From: Angomonas deanei
Taxonomy: Eukaryota; Euglenozoa; Kinetoplastea; Trypanosomatida; Trypanosomatidae
Direction: 5' to 3'
NCBI GenBank assembly: GCA_903995115.1
Contig: LR877146.1
Span: 186,001 to 250,000 of the forward strand
Length of the DNA: 64,000 bases
The notes beneath the pieces were generated by a model. It was given only the letters and a program-made list of their open reading frames with translations. It made no database searches and was not told the DNA's origin. Every line of letters begins with the position of its first letter. Within the stretch, counting starts at the first letter, position 1. The position numbers were made by a program, and so were the translations under genes. Positions 8,591 through 18,725 of the stretch are shown here, piece after piece.

Positions 8591-9145
8591 ATGTCCGGAG
8601 ATACACCGATAAAGATGGACGACAACAGTAACAAGATTTACTACATTGTCCCGATTGTAGCGGTATTCGGGGTGGTGTTTGTCATGCTGGTGGTCATGTG
8701 GGTCCTCAGCTGCCGCGCCTACGACAGTAAGTACAAGCAGAGAAAGGGCGCCATGGAACAGATGAGCGACGAGCTGCAGAATGACGACAATGGGTACCCC
8801 GCGGAGGACGGCGACGACGATGCCCGCTCGGCGAGCCAGTCCGTCTCCCGAAAGAGCAGTTCCAACAGCATTACAAGCGGGAAAGGAAAGGGCTCACAGC
8901 CTGCCGTGACACGCCGAAAGAGTAACAATTATATTAAACCCACCACGGCTGATATTGACCTCACGAAAAAGCCGTCTCAGTCTTCCGCGGGTATGGCACG
9001 GAAGCAGAGTAACAACTCTATAAAGCGGCCAGAAAGCCAGTCGAATATGAGCCGGAAGAGTTCCAAGAGCGGCAACTCGGGAGGCGTACGACGAAAGAGC
9101 AACGGTTCTTTTCGAAATGTAAAAGGTAGTAAAAGTCTTCTCTAA
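8591..9145 (+). CDS. Single-pass membrane protein with repeated basic RKS motifs
   Basis: The 184-residue product has a short N-terminal domain of 16 residues, one membrane segment at about 17-40 (YYIVPIVAVFGVVFVMLVVMWVLS), an acidic stretch (about 58-75) and a basic Ser-rich tail. The tail repeats an [RAS]RK.S..S element five times: SRKSSSNS, RRKSNNYI, ARKQSNNSI, SRKSSKS and RRKSNGSF. These look like basophilic (AGC-type) kinase sites, which is inference. No catalytic domain is present. The function is unknown; it may be a phospho-regulated membrane anchor. Confidence 0.7.
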   Translation: MSGDTPIKMDDNSNKIYYIVPIVAVFGVVFVMLVVMWVLSCRAYDSKYKQRKGAMEQMSDELQNDDNGYPAEDGDDDARSASQSVSRKSSSNSITSGKGKGSQPAVTRRKSNNYIKPTTADIDLTKKPSQSSAGMARKQSNNSIKRPESQSNMSRKSSKSGNSGGVRRKSNGSFRNVKGSKSLL

Positions 9146-9568
9146 TTATTCCCTTTTTCTCACGTGTCATACGTTATTACATCATTCTTCTTTTTTTTAT
9201 TTTGTAAAGGTTGTTCATGTAGATAGTATTGTAAAAGTCCTTTTGCATTATAAAACACGTAATGGTTGTTCTTTCTTGTCGTTGATAATTTTGTTGTGGC
9301 TATTTTTTTTTTTTTTTTCCTTTTGTATGTGAGCATTTTTCAGTGGTGGATTCAGTGACTCTGGATAACGTTGTCGTAATGTACCTTGTTTGAAAATTAA
9401 CCCTATCTGAAATGTTTAATCAAATCCATTCCTTTCCCCCCTTTACAGTTCTATTTTGTGTAAGTGATTGGTGGTTCTTTTTTGTTTTGTTTTGTTTTGT
9501 TTTTTTGCTCTCGTGTCCTTGTACAGTATACTAATAGTAAGACCGTTTAGTGAAAAGACTCTCGAAAC
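9146..9568 (+). other. Intergenic region
   Basis: It contains the 3'UTR of the preceding gene, a T tract at 9303-9319, a TTTTG microsatellite near 9478-9502 and an acceptor AG at 9525-9526. There is no supported gene. Confidence 0.55.
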
Positions 9569-10516
9569 ATGGGCGGTGGATCCTCCACTACCAAAATCAC
9601 TAGTCCCCCCAGTAGTCCGCGCAAAGGCAAAACAGCCGGTGATAGCGGACTGAACAGTCTACCGGGTAGCGGCGACGGTGTCGTGCATCCCGGTAATAAG
9701 CGAGGCGCCTCGAATAGTGAGAAGAATGGGGAACCCGTTACCAGTGGAACGGGAGAACCCACCAACTGGGTGCGTATACCAGACTCGGTGAATGCGACCG
9801 TCTTCCCGGAAAAAGTGTTCGGTGCAAGGCTAGTACTACAGGTGGATGGTAAAAAGGCACCGGACTGGACGGTGTTCGATGAGGACGACAATCCCTCTTT
9901 TTACACCACCTTCACCCGTACACACACGAAGCTGAGACGGCGACTGTCCATGAAGGAGATTCAGGAAAACTCCGCCAAGTACCGCGCCGGCGAGTTGGAG
10001 AAGATTGCCAATGGCCGTTCCAATGAGGTTGGGAGGGAGGCGCTAGGAGAACCAGTGGAGCCGGAGGAGTATTTACAGCACCTGCACGACTTCCTGCGGC
10101 AACACAAGAATACCTACCGGTTTATTGACGGGGACGGTGAAATACGTCGACTGTATGAGACGGCCTCGTGGCACCAGTTGCGCACCCCTAGACTGCTCCG
10201 CACCACCTCCCGGCAACGGCCGTCGGCCTCCAACCTCCGGGAAGAGGCGGCCAAGAGTGTGAACCGCAGCGAGTTCAACCCCGCCGCCTTTTATGTCAAG
10301 ACCAAGTTCGAGCCGCAGCCCATCCTGCGCAACGCACCCATGTCACGGCACACCTCCCTGAACAATGTCAAGGATGCCAACACCGCCACCTCTCCTAGTA
10401 AGATCCGCTCCCGTGTCAGCTTCACCCGCGACACGGAGTACCACGAAAAAACAAGAGCTGGGTTCAGTGGCGGCGGAAATGACGACTCCACGGATGAGTT
10501 ACCAGACTGGAGTTGA
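9569..10516 (+). CDS. Predicted N-myristoylated protein of unknown function
   Basis: The 315-residue product starts MGGGSSTTKI, with Gly2 and Ser6 fitting the N-myristoyltransferase consensus, and has no Cys for dual acylation. Residues 1-65 are Ser/Gly/Pro-rich and disordered. The middle (about 70-215) is mixed, with a conserved-looking stretch WVRIPDSVN and a charged helical region (SMKEIQENSAKYRAGELEKIANGR). The tail is Ser-rich and ends DELPDWS. No known domain is recognised. Together with the acylated proteins at 40-60 kb it adds to an unusual concentration of MGxxxS starts. It follows the acceptor at 9525-9526. Confidence 0.7.
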   Translation: MGGGSSTTKITSPPSSPRKGKTAGDSGLNSLPGSGDGVVHPGNKRGASNSEKNGEPVTSGTGEPTNWVRIPDSVNATVFPEKVFGARLVLQVDGKKAPDWTVFDEDDNPSFYTTFTRTHTKLRRRLSMKEIQENSAKYRAGELEKIANGRSNEVGREALGEPVEPEEYLQHLHDFLRQHKNTYRFIDGDGEIRRLYETASWHQLRTPRLLRTTSRQRPSASNLREEAAKSVNRSEFNPAAFYVKTKFEPQPILRNAPMSRHTSLNNVKDANTATSPSKIRSRVSFTRDTEYHEKTRAGFSGGGNDDSTDELPDWS

Positions 10517-11054
10517 TCCTAGGCGGACGATACTTTGTGCGCTTTCCGATAGAGGGAACTTTCCCTCCTCAAAAACAAACTTGATTGGAAAATTCATTTT
10601 TTGGTGTTTCATGTTCACAAAGTAGGAGAGTCCAGCTCTCTTTTCAAAACTATCAAAAACAATTACTACTAAAAGTGTTGGAGGTGATCTTATAATTTTT
10701 TCTTGTTGAATTCCTTTATGCTTATGCCCCCCTTTGCCGCTACCCCTATAGGCGAAAAAAACGTTTTTTTTAATAATTAAATAATGTTAATACAATGTAT
10801 AGTGTTTTTTTTGTTCTTTTAGTCGTTGTACATTTTGATATATTTTCCCATGTTTTGAAATTTGACTTCCTTTTAAGATGTTGCATATGCTCTCTTCAAA
10901 ACTGGAAACCTATATCTGTCTGTCCGTGACGTTGTGCTGTTGGTTTCTCTCTACACATGGAATATAAACGAGCAATACTTTTTATCTTTTCTCCCACATT
11001 TTTTTCCACTAGTCCAAAAACACGTGACACGCTCAGGAAGCCCAATCTACCGGC
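10517..11054 (+). other. Intergenic region
   Basis: AT-rich, with T and A tracts and a CT-rich run (10976-11010) ending in the acceptor AG at 11011-11012. I see no coding signal. Confidence 0.55.
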
Positions 11055-11705
11055 ATGAAGCGAACCAACAACTATGTCGGCGAGACCCCTTCACGGAACA
11101 CCTTACTAGTCGTAGCGGAGGCGCCGCCCCCTACGGTCAGTTTAGACACCATTCAGCAGCAGAAGCCACACTACCAACGGCCGCCACCCCTCGCCCAGTC
11201 CTCTAACGCCACACGCGACCGGCAACCCTTGGGTAAGCACCAGACGACAACCCCTTGCTCCCGTGCGACGGGTAGGGAGAACTCACCGTGCAGTACGGCA
11301 GACAGTCCGCAGTCTTTACCATACTCCTGGACCACCACGTACGACTACGAGACACCAAACGAGCGGCGACGGCGGTGGCTGGAGCAGAACACGTTTGGCC
11401 CTGTGCTGCAGTCGGAGGGAGGGAACACCATCTCCACCAGCACTCCCTACACCTACAAGAACCCTGAGGATATTTGGGGGGCGAGGCCGGCGGTGGTGGG
11501 GAAGTCTCTTTTTAAAGACTCGACCAACACCCTCAGCGAGTCGGAAATTGTGATTGGGAACACCCCTGCGAACCATAACGCCGTCAAAGCAAAAGTTGAG
11601 AAGGAGACCACCACCGGCACGCAACCACCAGCAGCTTCTCACCACGCACCGCATGTAAAGGCGAAGGGCCGCGCACTGCGGGCTGTTGTCAGTGATGACG
11701 ACTGA
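11055..11705 (+). CDS. Hypothetical disordered protein
   Basis: The 216-residue product is rich in Thr, Pro, Ser and Asn and has no membrane segment. The only ordered-looking part is around residues 95-150 (YSWTTTYDYETPNERRRRWLEQNTFGP, then TPYTYKNPEDIWG). It ends VVSDDD. It is not recognised. The ATG lies 43 bases after the acceptor AG. It is the last gene before the LRR array. Confidence 0.6.
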   Translation: MKRTNNYVGETPSRNTLLVVAEAPPPTVSLDTIQQQKPHYQRPPPLAQSSNATRDRQPLGKHQTTTPCSRATGRENSPCSTADSPQSLPYSWTTTYDYETPNERRRRWLEQNTFGPVLQSEGGNTISTSTPYTYKNPEDIWGARPAVVGKSLFKDSTNTLSESEIVIGNTPANHNAVKAKVEKETTTGTQPPAASHHAPHVKAKGRALRAVVSDDD

Positions 11706-11884
11706 ACACTATATAGATGCTAGAGTATGAAGATCTTCTCTTTACCGTTTGTTTGTTTGTAGATTTCGTTTTCTGTACATTTTTTTATCCATTTCAGCAA
11801 TTTGCTTCTGTGTATCCTTTTTGTGTAGTGTTGAATCTAGAAGCTAACATGAAATTAAACAACCATTCGCACTCATTTTCAGTT

Positions 11885-12265
11885 TTGTTCTCCCTCTTTG
11901 GTTTCCTCTAACAGTATAGTATTTTTTCAGTTTTCTTTTTTTTTTTTTTTAAAGCCCTAAATCTCACCTTTATAGTTCTTTTTTTTTCTCAAATACGAAA
12001 TCAAAAATAATTAATCTTTTTTTTTTTTTTTAGTGTTCATTGTAATCTTTCTTGTTGGTTGACACTTGTATCAAAGGCGTCTTGCTTTATAGCGGACTAG
12101 TTTACTTCATTGTTATTTCTTTTCTTTCTGGTACGGTGAAATCGCGCACCTTTAACAGCAGTATTAGAATTATTGTCTTTGGGTGTTGTCCTTCCTTCTG
12201 TAAGCCATCCACTGTTAGTTTTTCATCGTTACACAGAAAGCGAAACACACCATAGTATTTTTAAT
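11885..12265 (+). repeat. LRR-array intergenic repeat, copy a
   Basis: This is the first of five copies of an intergenic module placed before LRR genes. Its core (about 12032-12265) begins TTAGTGTTCATTGTAATC and contains CGGTGAAATCGCGC. A T-tract-rich lead-in (about 11885-12031) is shared with copies b and e. An A-rich segment follows down to the LRR start at 12463. The rest of 11706-12462 holds no gene. Confidence 0.75.
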
Positions 12266-12451
12266 CAAAAAAAAAAAAAAAAAAGAATATTAATCAAAAA
12301 CATTAAAAACTAAACATAAAAAAAAATAAAAACACCATCTATAGTTCTTCCTAGTTTAACAGTAAAATAAGTAAGGAAATAAATAAAACAATTAAATAAA
12401 TAAAAGAATTATCGTCTCCAAAATAATAAAAAAAAAACACCCTATTTCTGC

Positions 12452-12462
12452 AGAATAACACC
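12452..12462 (+). promoter_or_regulatory. Splice acceptor and ATG context, LRR copy 1
   Basis: CTATTTCTGCAG, inside otherwise A-rich DNA, ends nine bases before the ATG, which sits in an ACCATGAGC context. The same arrangement recurs at the other three LRR genes (AG at 15330-15331, 18715-18716 and 23037-23038). Confidence 0.55.
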
Positions 12463-14421
12463 ATGAGCGGGACGGTTATTTCCGACTACACCACCGAGTT
12501 CGTCAGCTCCATCTATGTCTCGACTGGCGTGCTCGCTGGGACAGCTGGCGCCCTCTGCGGTGGCATGTATCAGACGCTGAAACTGGTAACGTGCAGTGTG
12601 GTGGACAACAGGGAGACTTACCGCCTCAAGGTTAATGTGACTAGTACCGACAAAGGGACAGGTCGACTGGTAGGCGACGTACCTACGAAGGGAACCGACG
12701 ACTCACTTTACATAAGGTACATTAAACTTGACGACCCCAATGAGCACATCTCCGATACGCTGGATAAGCTCCTCGGGGCTAAGTACGACAACTTGGAAGA
12801 GTTGAGACTATACGCGAAGGGTGTGTCCGGCACGTTACCAGGAGCAACCACAAGTCTTCCACTGACGGTGCTCATTGTCCATGGCAGCCTCACAGGCACC
12901 ATACCTAGCCGATACCAGAATGTAAAAACCTTGGACCTCTTCAATAACAGCATAAGTACATTCGACGCTAACGGTTTTACCCAGTTGGACATTGTCAACC
13001 TCAGCCACAACACAGTGGGAACGCTACTAAGCTTCTGGGGTTTTCAAAGTACCCCAAGGAGCTTCAGGACGGTGGACCTCAGCCACAACCTGCTCAAGTC
13101 TGTGGGCGAAGGTAAAGTTATCAAAGCTACATCCCTGACGTTCCTCAACATCAGCTACAATCAAGTGACACAGGTAATGTCCAAGGACTGGATCAGTGGA
13201 GTGACCACGCTGAGGACGCTCGATATGAGCAACAACCAATTCTCCGGCACTATCGCAGGGGACTACTTCGCCACGAATATGGAGGTGCTGAATATTTCAA
13301 ACAACATGTTTGGAAAGACGGTGCCGGTGTTCAACAAATACATGACCGAGTTTCGCGCCAAAAACAACCGCTTCACGACGCTGGGTGACTCTATTGCGGC
13401 TTTGACGAGTGCGGTGGTGATCGACCTCTCCGACAACCGCGACCTTGCCGGGGGTGCGGTGCTCGGGGACAGCGCGATCCCCTACGCGAGAGAGCTGCAC
13501 CTGGACAACACGGCGCTCAGGGTTCACGTTTCCAAACAGTTTTGGGCCAACACGAAGCTGGAGAACTTCACTGCCGCCAACGTGGGGAGCGTGGTGTTCC
13601 ACGACGTGGACGAGGGCGCGGCGCTGCCGAACGAGCTCCCGGCGAGCCTGGAGTACCTGGACCTGACGAACGCGGGACTGACAGGCACACTACCGGAAGC
13701 GTTGGGTACCTTTAGCAACAACCTGAAGAGTCTGAAGCTGGGTGGGAACAAGTTCACCGGCTGCATCGCTGACGCTTATCGAAATCACGCCGCACTGAGG
13801 AGAGCGGCGGAGCAGCTGGTCAAGGACCAAGGGCTGCAGTACTGCTCGCCCGGCGGCGCGGCGGCAGAGAAAGGGGATAACTCGTGGAAGGCGTGGAAGG
13901 GTCCCCTTGTGGGTGGGCTGGTGGGCGGCGTACTACTGATCATCGTGGTGGGAGTGTTGATTTGGAGGTACTGCTTCGGCTGCGGTTGCTGGTGCAATTG
14001 TTGCGGCTTTAAGCGGTACGTGTTTTCTCGTGATTGGAGGACCCGCCATTGGAATATCCGTAAGAAGATGATCAAGTGCTGTGCCCGCCTGTTGTGCTGC
14101 AAAATGGGTGAAGTGGCTACACCTTTGCCCCCGTTTGGGGCCTTTTCTCCACCCGACAAACCACGAGTTTCCTTAGAGACTTTCCCGGGTTCGTTAGAGG
14201 GTCAGCTTAGTTTTTCGAGCGTCAGTGACACTTCGGAGGGCTCGGTTACCTCCACAGAGAAGTCCAACGACGTAGCGGTGCCGATGGAGAATCCGAGGGT
14301 CGAGAAGGATGCGACACGACCGCAGATGCGAGACTCAGCGAAGAAGTCAGCGAAGGACCCTAGACTTTCCGCCAACTATAGGGAATTGTATGGGTACGTT
14401 AATCCCCAGAGAGCAAATTAA
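12463..14421 (+). CDS. LRR transmembrane protein, copy 1 (short tail)
   Basis: The 652-residue product has a 60-residue N-terminal cap (VTCSVVDNRETYRL region), then about twelve leucine-rich repeats between residues 100 and 440, with segments such as LRTLDMSNNQFSGTI and LEYLDLTNAGLTGTLP, a plant/protist-type LxGxIP repeat. A Gly-rich membrane segment lies at about 481-503 (VGGLVGGVLLIIVVGVLIW), followed by a Cys-cluster (YCFGCGCWCNCC) that could be palmitoylated. The cytosolic tail is shortened and ends VNPQRAN after diverging from copies 2-4. There is no classical signal peptide, although residues 14-36 are hydrophobic. It is similar in design to kinetoplastid LRR surface antigens. The role in adhesion or recognition is inference. 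Confidence 0.85.
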   Translation: MSGTVISDYTTEFVSSIYVSTGVLAGTAGALCGGMYQTLKLVTCSVVDNRETYRLKVNVTSTDKGTGRLVGDVPTKGTDDSLYIRYIKLDDPNEHISDTLDKLLGAKYDNLEELRLYAKGVSGTLPGATTSLPLTVLIVHGSLTGTIPSRYQNVKTLDLFNNSISTFDANGFTQLDIVNLSHNTVGTLLSFWGFQSTPRSFRTVDLSHNLLKSVGEGKVIKATSLTFLNISYNQVTQVMSKDWISGVTTLRTLDMSNNQFSGTIAGDYFATNMEVLNISNNMFGKTVPVFNKYMTEFRAKNNRFTTLGDSIAALTSAVVIDLSDNRDLAGGAVLGDSAIPYARELHLDNTALRVHVSKQFWANTKLENFTAANVGSVVFHDVDEGAALPNELPASLEYLDLTNAGLTGTLPEALGTFSNNLKSLKLGGNKFTGCIADAYRNHAALRRAAEQLVKDQGLQYCSPGGAAAEKGDNSWKAWKGPLVGGLVGGVLLIIVVGVLIWRYCFGCGCWCNCCGFKRYVFSRDWRTRHWNIRKKMIKCCARLLCCKMGEVATPLPPFGAFSPPDKPRVSLETFPGSLEGQLSFSSVSDTSEGSVTSTEKSNDVAVPMENPRVEKDATRPQMRDSAKKSAKDPRLSANYRELYGYVNPQRAN

Positions 14422-14760
14422 TTCAGCGGTGCACTTTCGTGGCGGTGGGACCGACATAGACATGCAGAGAACCCACAGTGGACATGCCTCGGGAAGGTAC
14501 GGAAGGGTCGTGGTGTGCATTATGGCGGTACAGCAGGCGCAGGTGCTGGCCAGATGGGGAGCCGTGCGCTACTGTGGGAGAGGACAAAGAGTCCTAATAG
14601 ACAGCGGACGGTGGGCTTGTACAAGCAAAAGTCAAGGGGGACAAATTTATAGTTTGAGTGCACTAGTATTATTATTGGATGGTTTATTCGGACCTCAACG
14701 CTTTATTTGTCTGTTGTCGTGCCGAGTGTGATTTCTGACGGCAGTTACACGGTGCTACAA
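14422..14760 (+). other. Post-LRR segment, unknown, with duplicated 3' module
   Basis: The DNA after copy 1 does not match the tails of copies 2-4. The part from about 14630 (AAAAGTCAAGGGGGACAAAT) to about 14760 recurs at about 22318-22455 after the LRR relic, so both share a 3' end. An open frame here (to 14731) reads into the duplicated module and is not supported as a gene. Confidence 0.5.
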
Positions 14761-14769
14761 TTTCAATCC

Positions 14770-15160
14770 TCTCTCTCTCTCTTTGGTTTACCTCTGACAG
14801 TGTAGTATTTTTTTTAGTTTTCTTCTTTTTTTTTTAAAGCCCTAATTACCACCTTTATAGTTCTTTTTTTTTTTTTTCGTTCTCTAATTCGAAATCAAAA
14901 ACAATTAATCTTCTTTTTTTTTTTAGTGTTCATTGTAATCTTTCTTGTTGTTTGACACTTGTACGAAAGGCGTCTTGTTTTAGAGTGGACTAGTTTACTT
15001 CATTGTTATTTGTTTTCTTTCTGTTACGGTGAAATCGCGCAGTTTTAACAGTATTATTAGATTTATTGTCTTTGGGTGTTGTGCTTCCTTCTGTAAGTCG
15101 TCCACTATTAGTTTTTCATCGTTACACAGACTGCGAAACACACCCTAGTACTTTTAATCG
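14770..15160 (+). repeat. LRR-array intergenic repeat, copy b
   Basis: Second copy of the module, with lead-in and core (core from about 14923). Differences from copy a include GTTGTTTGACAC for GTTGGTTGACAC. An A-rich segment (15160-15310) then leads to LRR copy 2. Confidence 0.75.
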
Positions 15161-15340
15161 TAAAAAAAAAAAAAAATTAAAACAATCAAAAAATAAAAAT
15201 AAAAAAAATAAAATAAAACAAAAACACCACCTATAGTTCTTCCTAGTTTATCAGTAAATCAAATAAATAAAAAAAAATTAAATATATAATAAAATTATCC
15301 TCTCCAAAATCAAAAAACTCTATTTCTACAGAAGGTCACC

Positions 15341-17716
15341 ATGAGCGGGACGATCATTTCCGAGTACACCGTAGAGTTCGTTAACTCCATCTTTGTCTCG
15401 ACTGGCGTGCTCGCTGGGTCAGCTGGCGCCCTCTGCGGCGGTGTGTATGGGACGATGGGACTGGTGACGTGCAGTGTGGTGGACAACAGTGAGACTTATC
15501 GCCTCAACGTTAATGTGACCAGTACCGACAGGGGGACGGGCCGACTGGTGGGCGATGTGCCTACGAAGGGCAACGATAAAACACTTAATATACGAAACAT
15601 TGTCCTTGACGACCCCAACGAGCACATCTCTGACACGCTGGATAAGCTCCTCGGGGCCAAGTACGGCAACTTGGAGGAGTTAAGACTATACGCGAAGGGT
15701 GTCTCCGGCACGTTGCCGGGAGCGACCACAAGTCTTCCCCTGACTGTGCTCATCATCCACGGCAGCCTCACGGGTAGCATACCTGACCGATACCAGAATG
15801 TGAAGACCCTGGACCTCTTCAATAACAGTATAAGTACATTTGACGCTTACGGCTTTACCCAGTTGGACATTGTCAACCTGAGCAGCAATGCAGTTGGGTC
15901 ACTAGTCAGCTTTTGGGGTACTGAACAGAAGCCAAACACCTACACGACGGTGGACCTCAGCCACAACCTGCTCAAGTCCGTCGATGAAAATATATACGCC
16001 AACTCCCTGACGTTCCTCAACATCAGCTACAATCAAGTCTCACAGGGAATGTCCAAGGACTGGATCAGTCGAGTGACCACGCTGAGGACGCTCGATATGA
16101 GCAACAACCAGTTCTCCGGCACTATCGCAGGGGACTACTTCCCTACGAATATGGAGGTGCTGAATATTTCAAACAATATGTTTGGAAAGGCGGTGCCGGT
16201 GTTCAACAAATACATGACCGAGTTTCGCGCCAAAAACAACCGCTTCACGACGCTGGGTGACTCAATTGCGGCTTTGGCGAGTGCGGTGGTGATCGACCTC
16301 TCCGACAACCGCGACCTTGCCGGGAGCGCGGTGCTCGGGGACAGCGCGATCCCCTACGCGAGAGAGCTGCACCTGGACAACACGGCGCTCACGGTTCACG
16401 TTTCCAAACAGTTTTGGGCCAACACGAAGCTGGAGAACTTCACTGCCGCCAACGTGGGGAGCGTAGTGTTCCACGACGTGGACGAGGGCGCGGCGCTGCC
16501 GAGCGAGCTCCCGGCGAGCCTGGAGTACCTGGACCTGACGAACGCGGGACTGACGGGCACACTACCGGAAGCGTTGGGTACCTTTAGCAACAACCTGAAG
16601 AGTCTGAAGCTGGGTGGGAACAAGTTCACCGGCTGCATCGCTGACGCTTATCGAAATCACGACGCACTGAGGAGAGCGGCGGAGCAGCTGATCAAGGACC
16701 AGGGGCTGCAGTACTGCTCGCCCGGCGGCGCCGCGGCGGAGAAAGGGGATAACTCGTGGAAGGCGTGGAAGGGTCCCCTTGTGGGTGGACTGGTGGGCGG
16801 CGTACTACTGATCATCGTGGTGGTAGTGTTGATTTGGAGGTACTGCTTCGGCTGCGGCTGCTGGTGCAACTGTTGCGGCTTTAAGCGGTACGTGTTTTCT
16901 CGTGATTGGAGGACCCGCCATTGGAATATCCGTAAGAAGATGATCAAGTGCTGTGCCCGCATGTTGTGCTGCAAAATGGATCAGGCGGCTACACCTTTGC
17001 CCCCGTTTAGAGGCTCGTTTAGGGGTATTCCCCGACGCCACTCGAAATCAGATGGACATTTTTTGGACTTTTTGCAGGAGCGACCCGGCAAACCAAGAGG
17101 TTTCGTAGGGACTTTACCCAGTGCAGCAGAGAGTGAGCGAAGCTTTTCAAGCATCAGCGACGCTGTTCAGCAGTCGATTACCTCCACAGACAGGCCGGAT
17201 GAGGTAGCGGTGCCGATGGAGAATCCGACGGTCGAGGGTGGTTACGTACTACCGGAGGCACTTCAGCGGGAGCCCCCCACACAGCCAGAACAGACGGAAT
17301 CGGTGAATGTCTACGAAGACTACGATGAGTATTGTCGAGCGATGTCTGCTGTTGAGGAACCAACGACGAACACCGAACAAAGGCGTCTTAGTGGATCCCC
17401 AAACGCAGAGAATAAAAAACGCAACCCTTCTTCACTTTCCACTGACGCTATAAGCGAGTACGAGGCACGGGGCGGATGTTTGTACGACCCACGGTTGGAC
17501 CACTACGTACGTTTATGGTTGGCGGTCGTGGTGCAACCTGTACCTCCTGACCCGGATTTGTCAGACATCGAATACGACTCTACGATATCGTCTGCCGACG
17601 CTAACAATCTGGAGGAAACTCCGGCACAGAATCCGCCCCCCGAGTCTGTGGATGAGTGGCATGAATCCGCAAGCTGTGGAAGGAATCCAAACTCGAACAA
17701 CAGTATGGCATCCTAA
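15341..17716 (+). CDS. LRR transmembrane protein, copy 2
   Basis: The 791-residue product has the same layout as copy 1: N-terminal cap, LRR domain to about residue 440, membrane segment at about 480-503, Cys cluster and a long acidic/Ser-rich cytosolic tail. The tail carries DYDEYCRAMS and STISSADANN motifs and ends SNNSMAS. LRR repeats in the N-terminal half differ from copy 1 (for example SFWGTEQKPNTYT), while residues 220-560 are nearly identical to copies 3 and 4. Compared with copy 4 the tail stops early at a TAA. The downstream DNA (17717-18280) is still recognisably tail sequence. With copy 3 it forms a recent duplication of about 3.4 kb. Confidence 0.85.
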   Translation: MSGTIISEYTVEFVNSIFVSTGVLAGSAGALCGGVYGTMGLVTCSVVDNSETYRLNVNVTSTDRGTGRLVGDVPTKGNDKTLNIRNIVLDDPNEHISDTLDKLLGAKYGNLEELRLYAKGVSGTLPGATTSLPLTVLIIHGSLTGSIPDRYQNVKTLDLFNNSISTFDAYGFTQLDIVNLSSNAVGSLVSFWGTEQKPNTYTTVDLSHNLLKSVDENIYANSLTFLNISYNQVSQGMSKDWISRVTTLRTLDMSNNQFSGTIAGDYFPTNMEVLNISNNMFGKAVPVFNKYMTEFRAKNNRFTTLGDSIAALASAVVIDLSDNRDLAGSAVLGDSAIPYARELHLDNTALTVHVSKQFWANTKLENFTAANVGSVVFHDVDEGAALPSELPASLEYLDLTNAGLTGTLPEALGTFSNNLKSLKLGGNKFTGCIADAYRNHDALRRAAEQLIKDQGLQYCSPGGAAAEKGDNSWKAWKGPLVGGLVGGVLLIIVVVVLIWRYCFGCGCWCNCCGFKRYVFSRDWRTRHWNIRKKMIKCCARMLCCKMDQAATPLPPFRGSFRGIPRRHSKSDGHFLDFLQERPGKPRGFVGTLPSAAESERSFSSISDAVQQSITSTDRPDEVAVPMENPTVEGGYVLPEALQREPPTQPEQTESVNVYEDYDEYCRAMSAVEEPTTNTEQRRLSGSPNAENKKRNPSSLSTDAISEYEARGGCLYDPRLDHYVRLWLAVVVQPVPPDPDLSDIEYDSTISSADANNLEETPAQNPPPESVDEWHESASCGRNPNSNNSMAS

Positions 17717-18280
17717 TCATCACGCACTGTATTGTCCCCTCGATCGATGAAAAAGGGGGAGTACCATGAGAGCAGCCTACGGACTGGTAGCGGTGGCTCG
17801 GACCAGTTTGAACCTTTGGCTTGGCGGAGATTTCATACCGTGTGCGTCGGGAATATGGACGTCGTCTAGCGGGCGACAGATCGCCGTTAGCTTCTACGAC
17901 AAGGTGGAAAGTGACGCTCGGGAGAACACCCCTGCCGCGTCTCCCTCAGGGAATGAAAGCTCAATTTCAACACGGTCACCCAACGGTGGTTACGCACGCT
18001 CTCCCAAGGACGATTTCTCTCCCCTAACCAACGCCACTTCCTTAAATGTCGTGACACAGCAGAGTCGTCGTGACAGCGCACCTGGGGAGGTGTTGTGTAG
18101 GTGTGGCAGAAAGGGGTAAGAGAATGTATGAAGAGAATGATAGAGTATGTGGCGTCCCCTATTTGCCACTCAGACAAAAATGATGATAAGTCAAACCCAC
18201 CGAGTAACCCCAAAAGGGACCCACAATACCAATATCACGACACACCTGAGAGAAGAAATAAGAACTTGGCATTATAGGGT
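17717..18280 (+). pseudogene. Decayed remnant of LRR cytosolic tail (copy 2)
   Basis: This segment matches the distal tail of LRR copy 4 (25470-26215). Shared stretches include the GEYHHESS-type sequence, CASGIWTS and the terminal ACACCTGAGAGAAGA just before the end. Relative to copy 4 it is separated from the gene by a stop, and frame is lost more than once. The open frame at 17766-18119 is part of this remnant and has no acceptor of its own. Confidence 0.6.
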
Positions 18281-18324
18281 ATAAACCGCACAAAACGTGT
18301 AATAGAACATTTTTTTGTTTATTT

Positions 18325-18550
18325 TCTAATTCTTCTTGTTGGTTGACACTTGTACGAAAGGTGTCTTGTTTTATAGCGGACTAGTTTACTGCATTGTTAC
18401 TTCTTTTCTTTCTGGTACGGTGAAATCGCGCACCTTTAACAGCAGCATTAGAATTATTGTCTGTGAGGGTTGTCCTTCCTTCTGTAAGCCATCCACTGTT
18501 AGTTTTTCATCGTTACACAGACAGCGAAACACACCGTAGTATTTTTAATC
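18325..18550 (+). repeat. LRR-array intergenic repeat, copy c (core only)
   Basis: Core of the module directly following the copy 2 tail remnant, lacking the lead-in seen in copies a, b and e. It is most like copy a (GTTGGTTGACACTTG, GTAAGCCATCC). Confidence 0.7.
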
Positions 18551-18725
18551 GTAAAAAAAAAAAAAAGAATATTAATCGAAAACATTAAAAACTTAAAATA
18601 AAATAAAATAAAAGCACCGTTTATAGTTCCTCCTGTTTTACCGGTAAATCATTAAATCAAATGAATAGAATTAATCAAATATAACTTCAAAAACAAAAAA
18701 AAAACTATTTCTACAGAAAATCACC

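Noticed and set aside
12052-12255. 67-codon open frame in the LRR intergenic module, also at 18336-18539
   Set aside because: It starts at TTG, is absent or broken in the other module copies, and is best explained as part of a conserved non-coding module.
14309-14731. Open frame overlapping the end of LRR copy 1
   Set aside because: It begins in another frame of the LRR tail and runs into a non-coding duplicated module; no homology was recognised.
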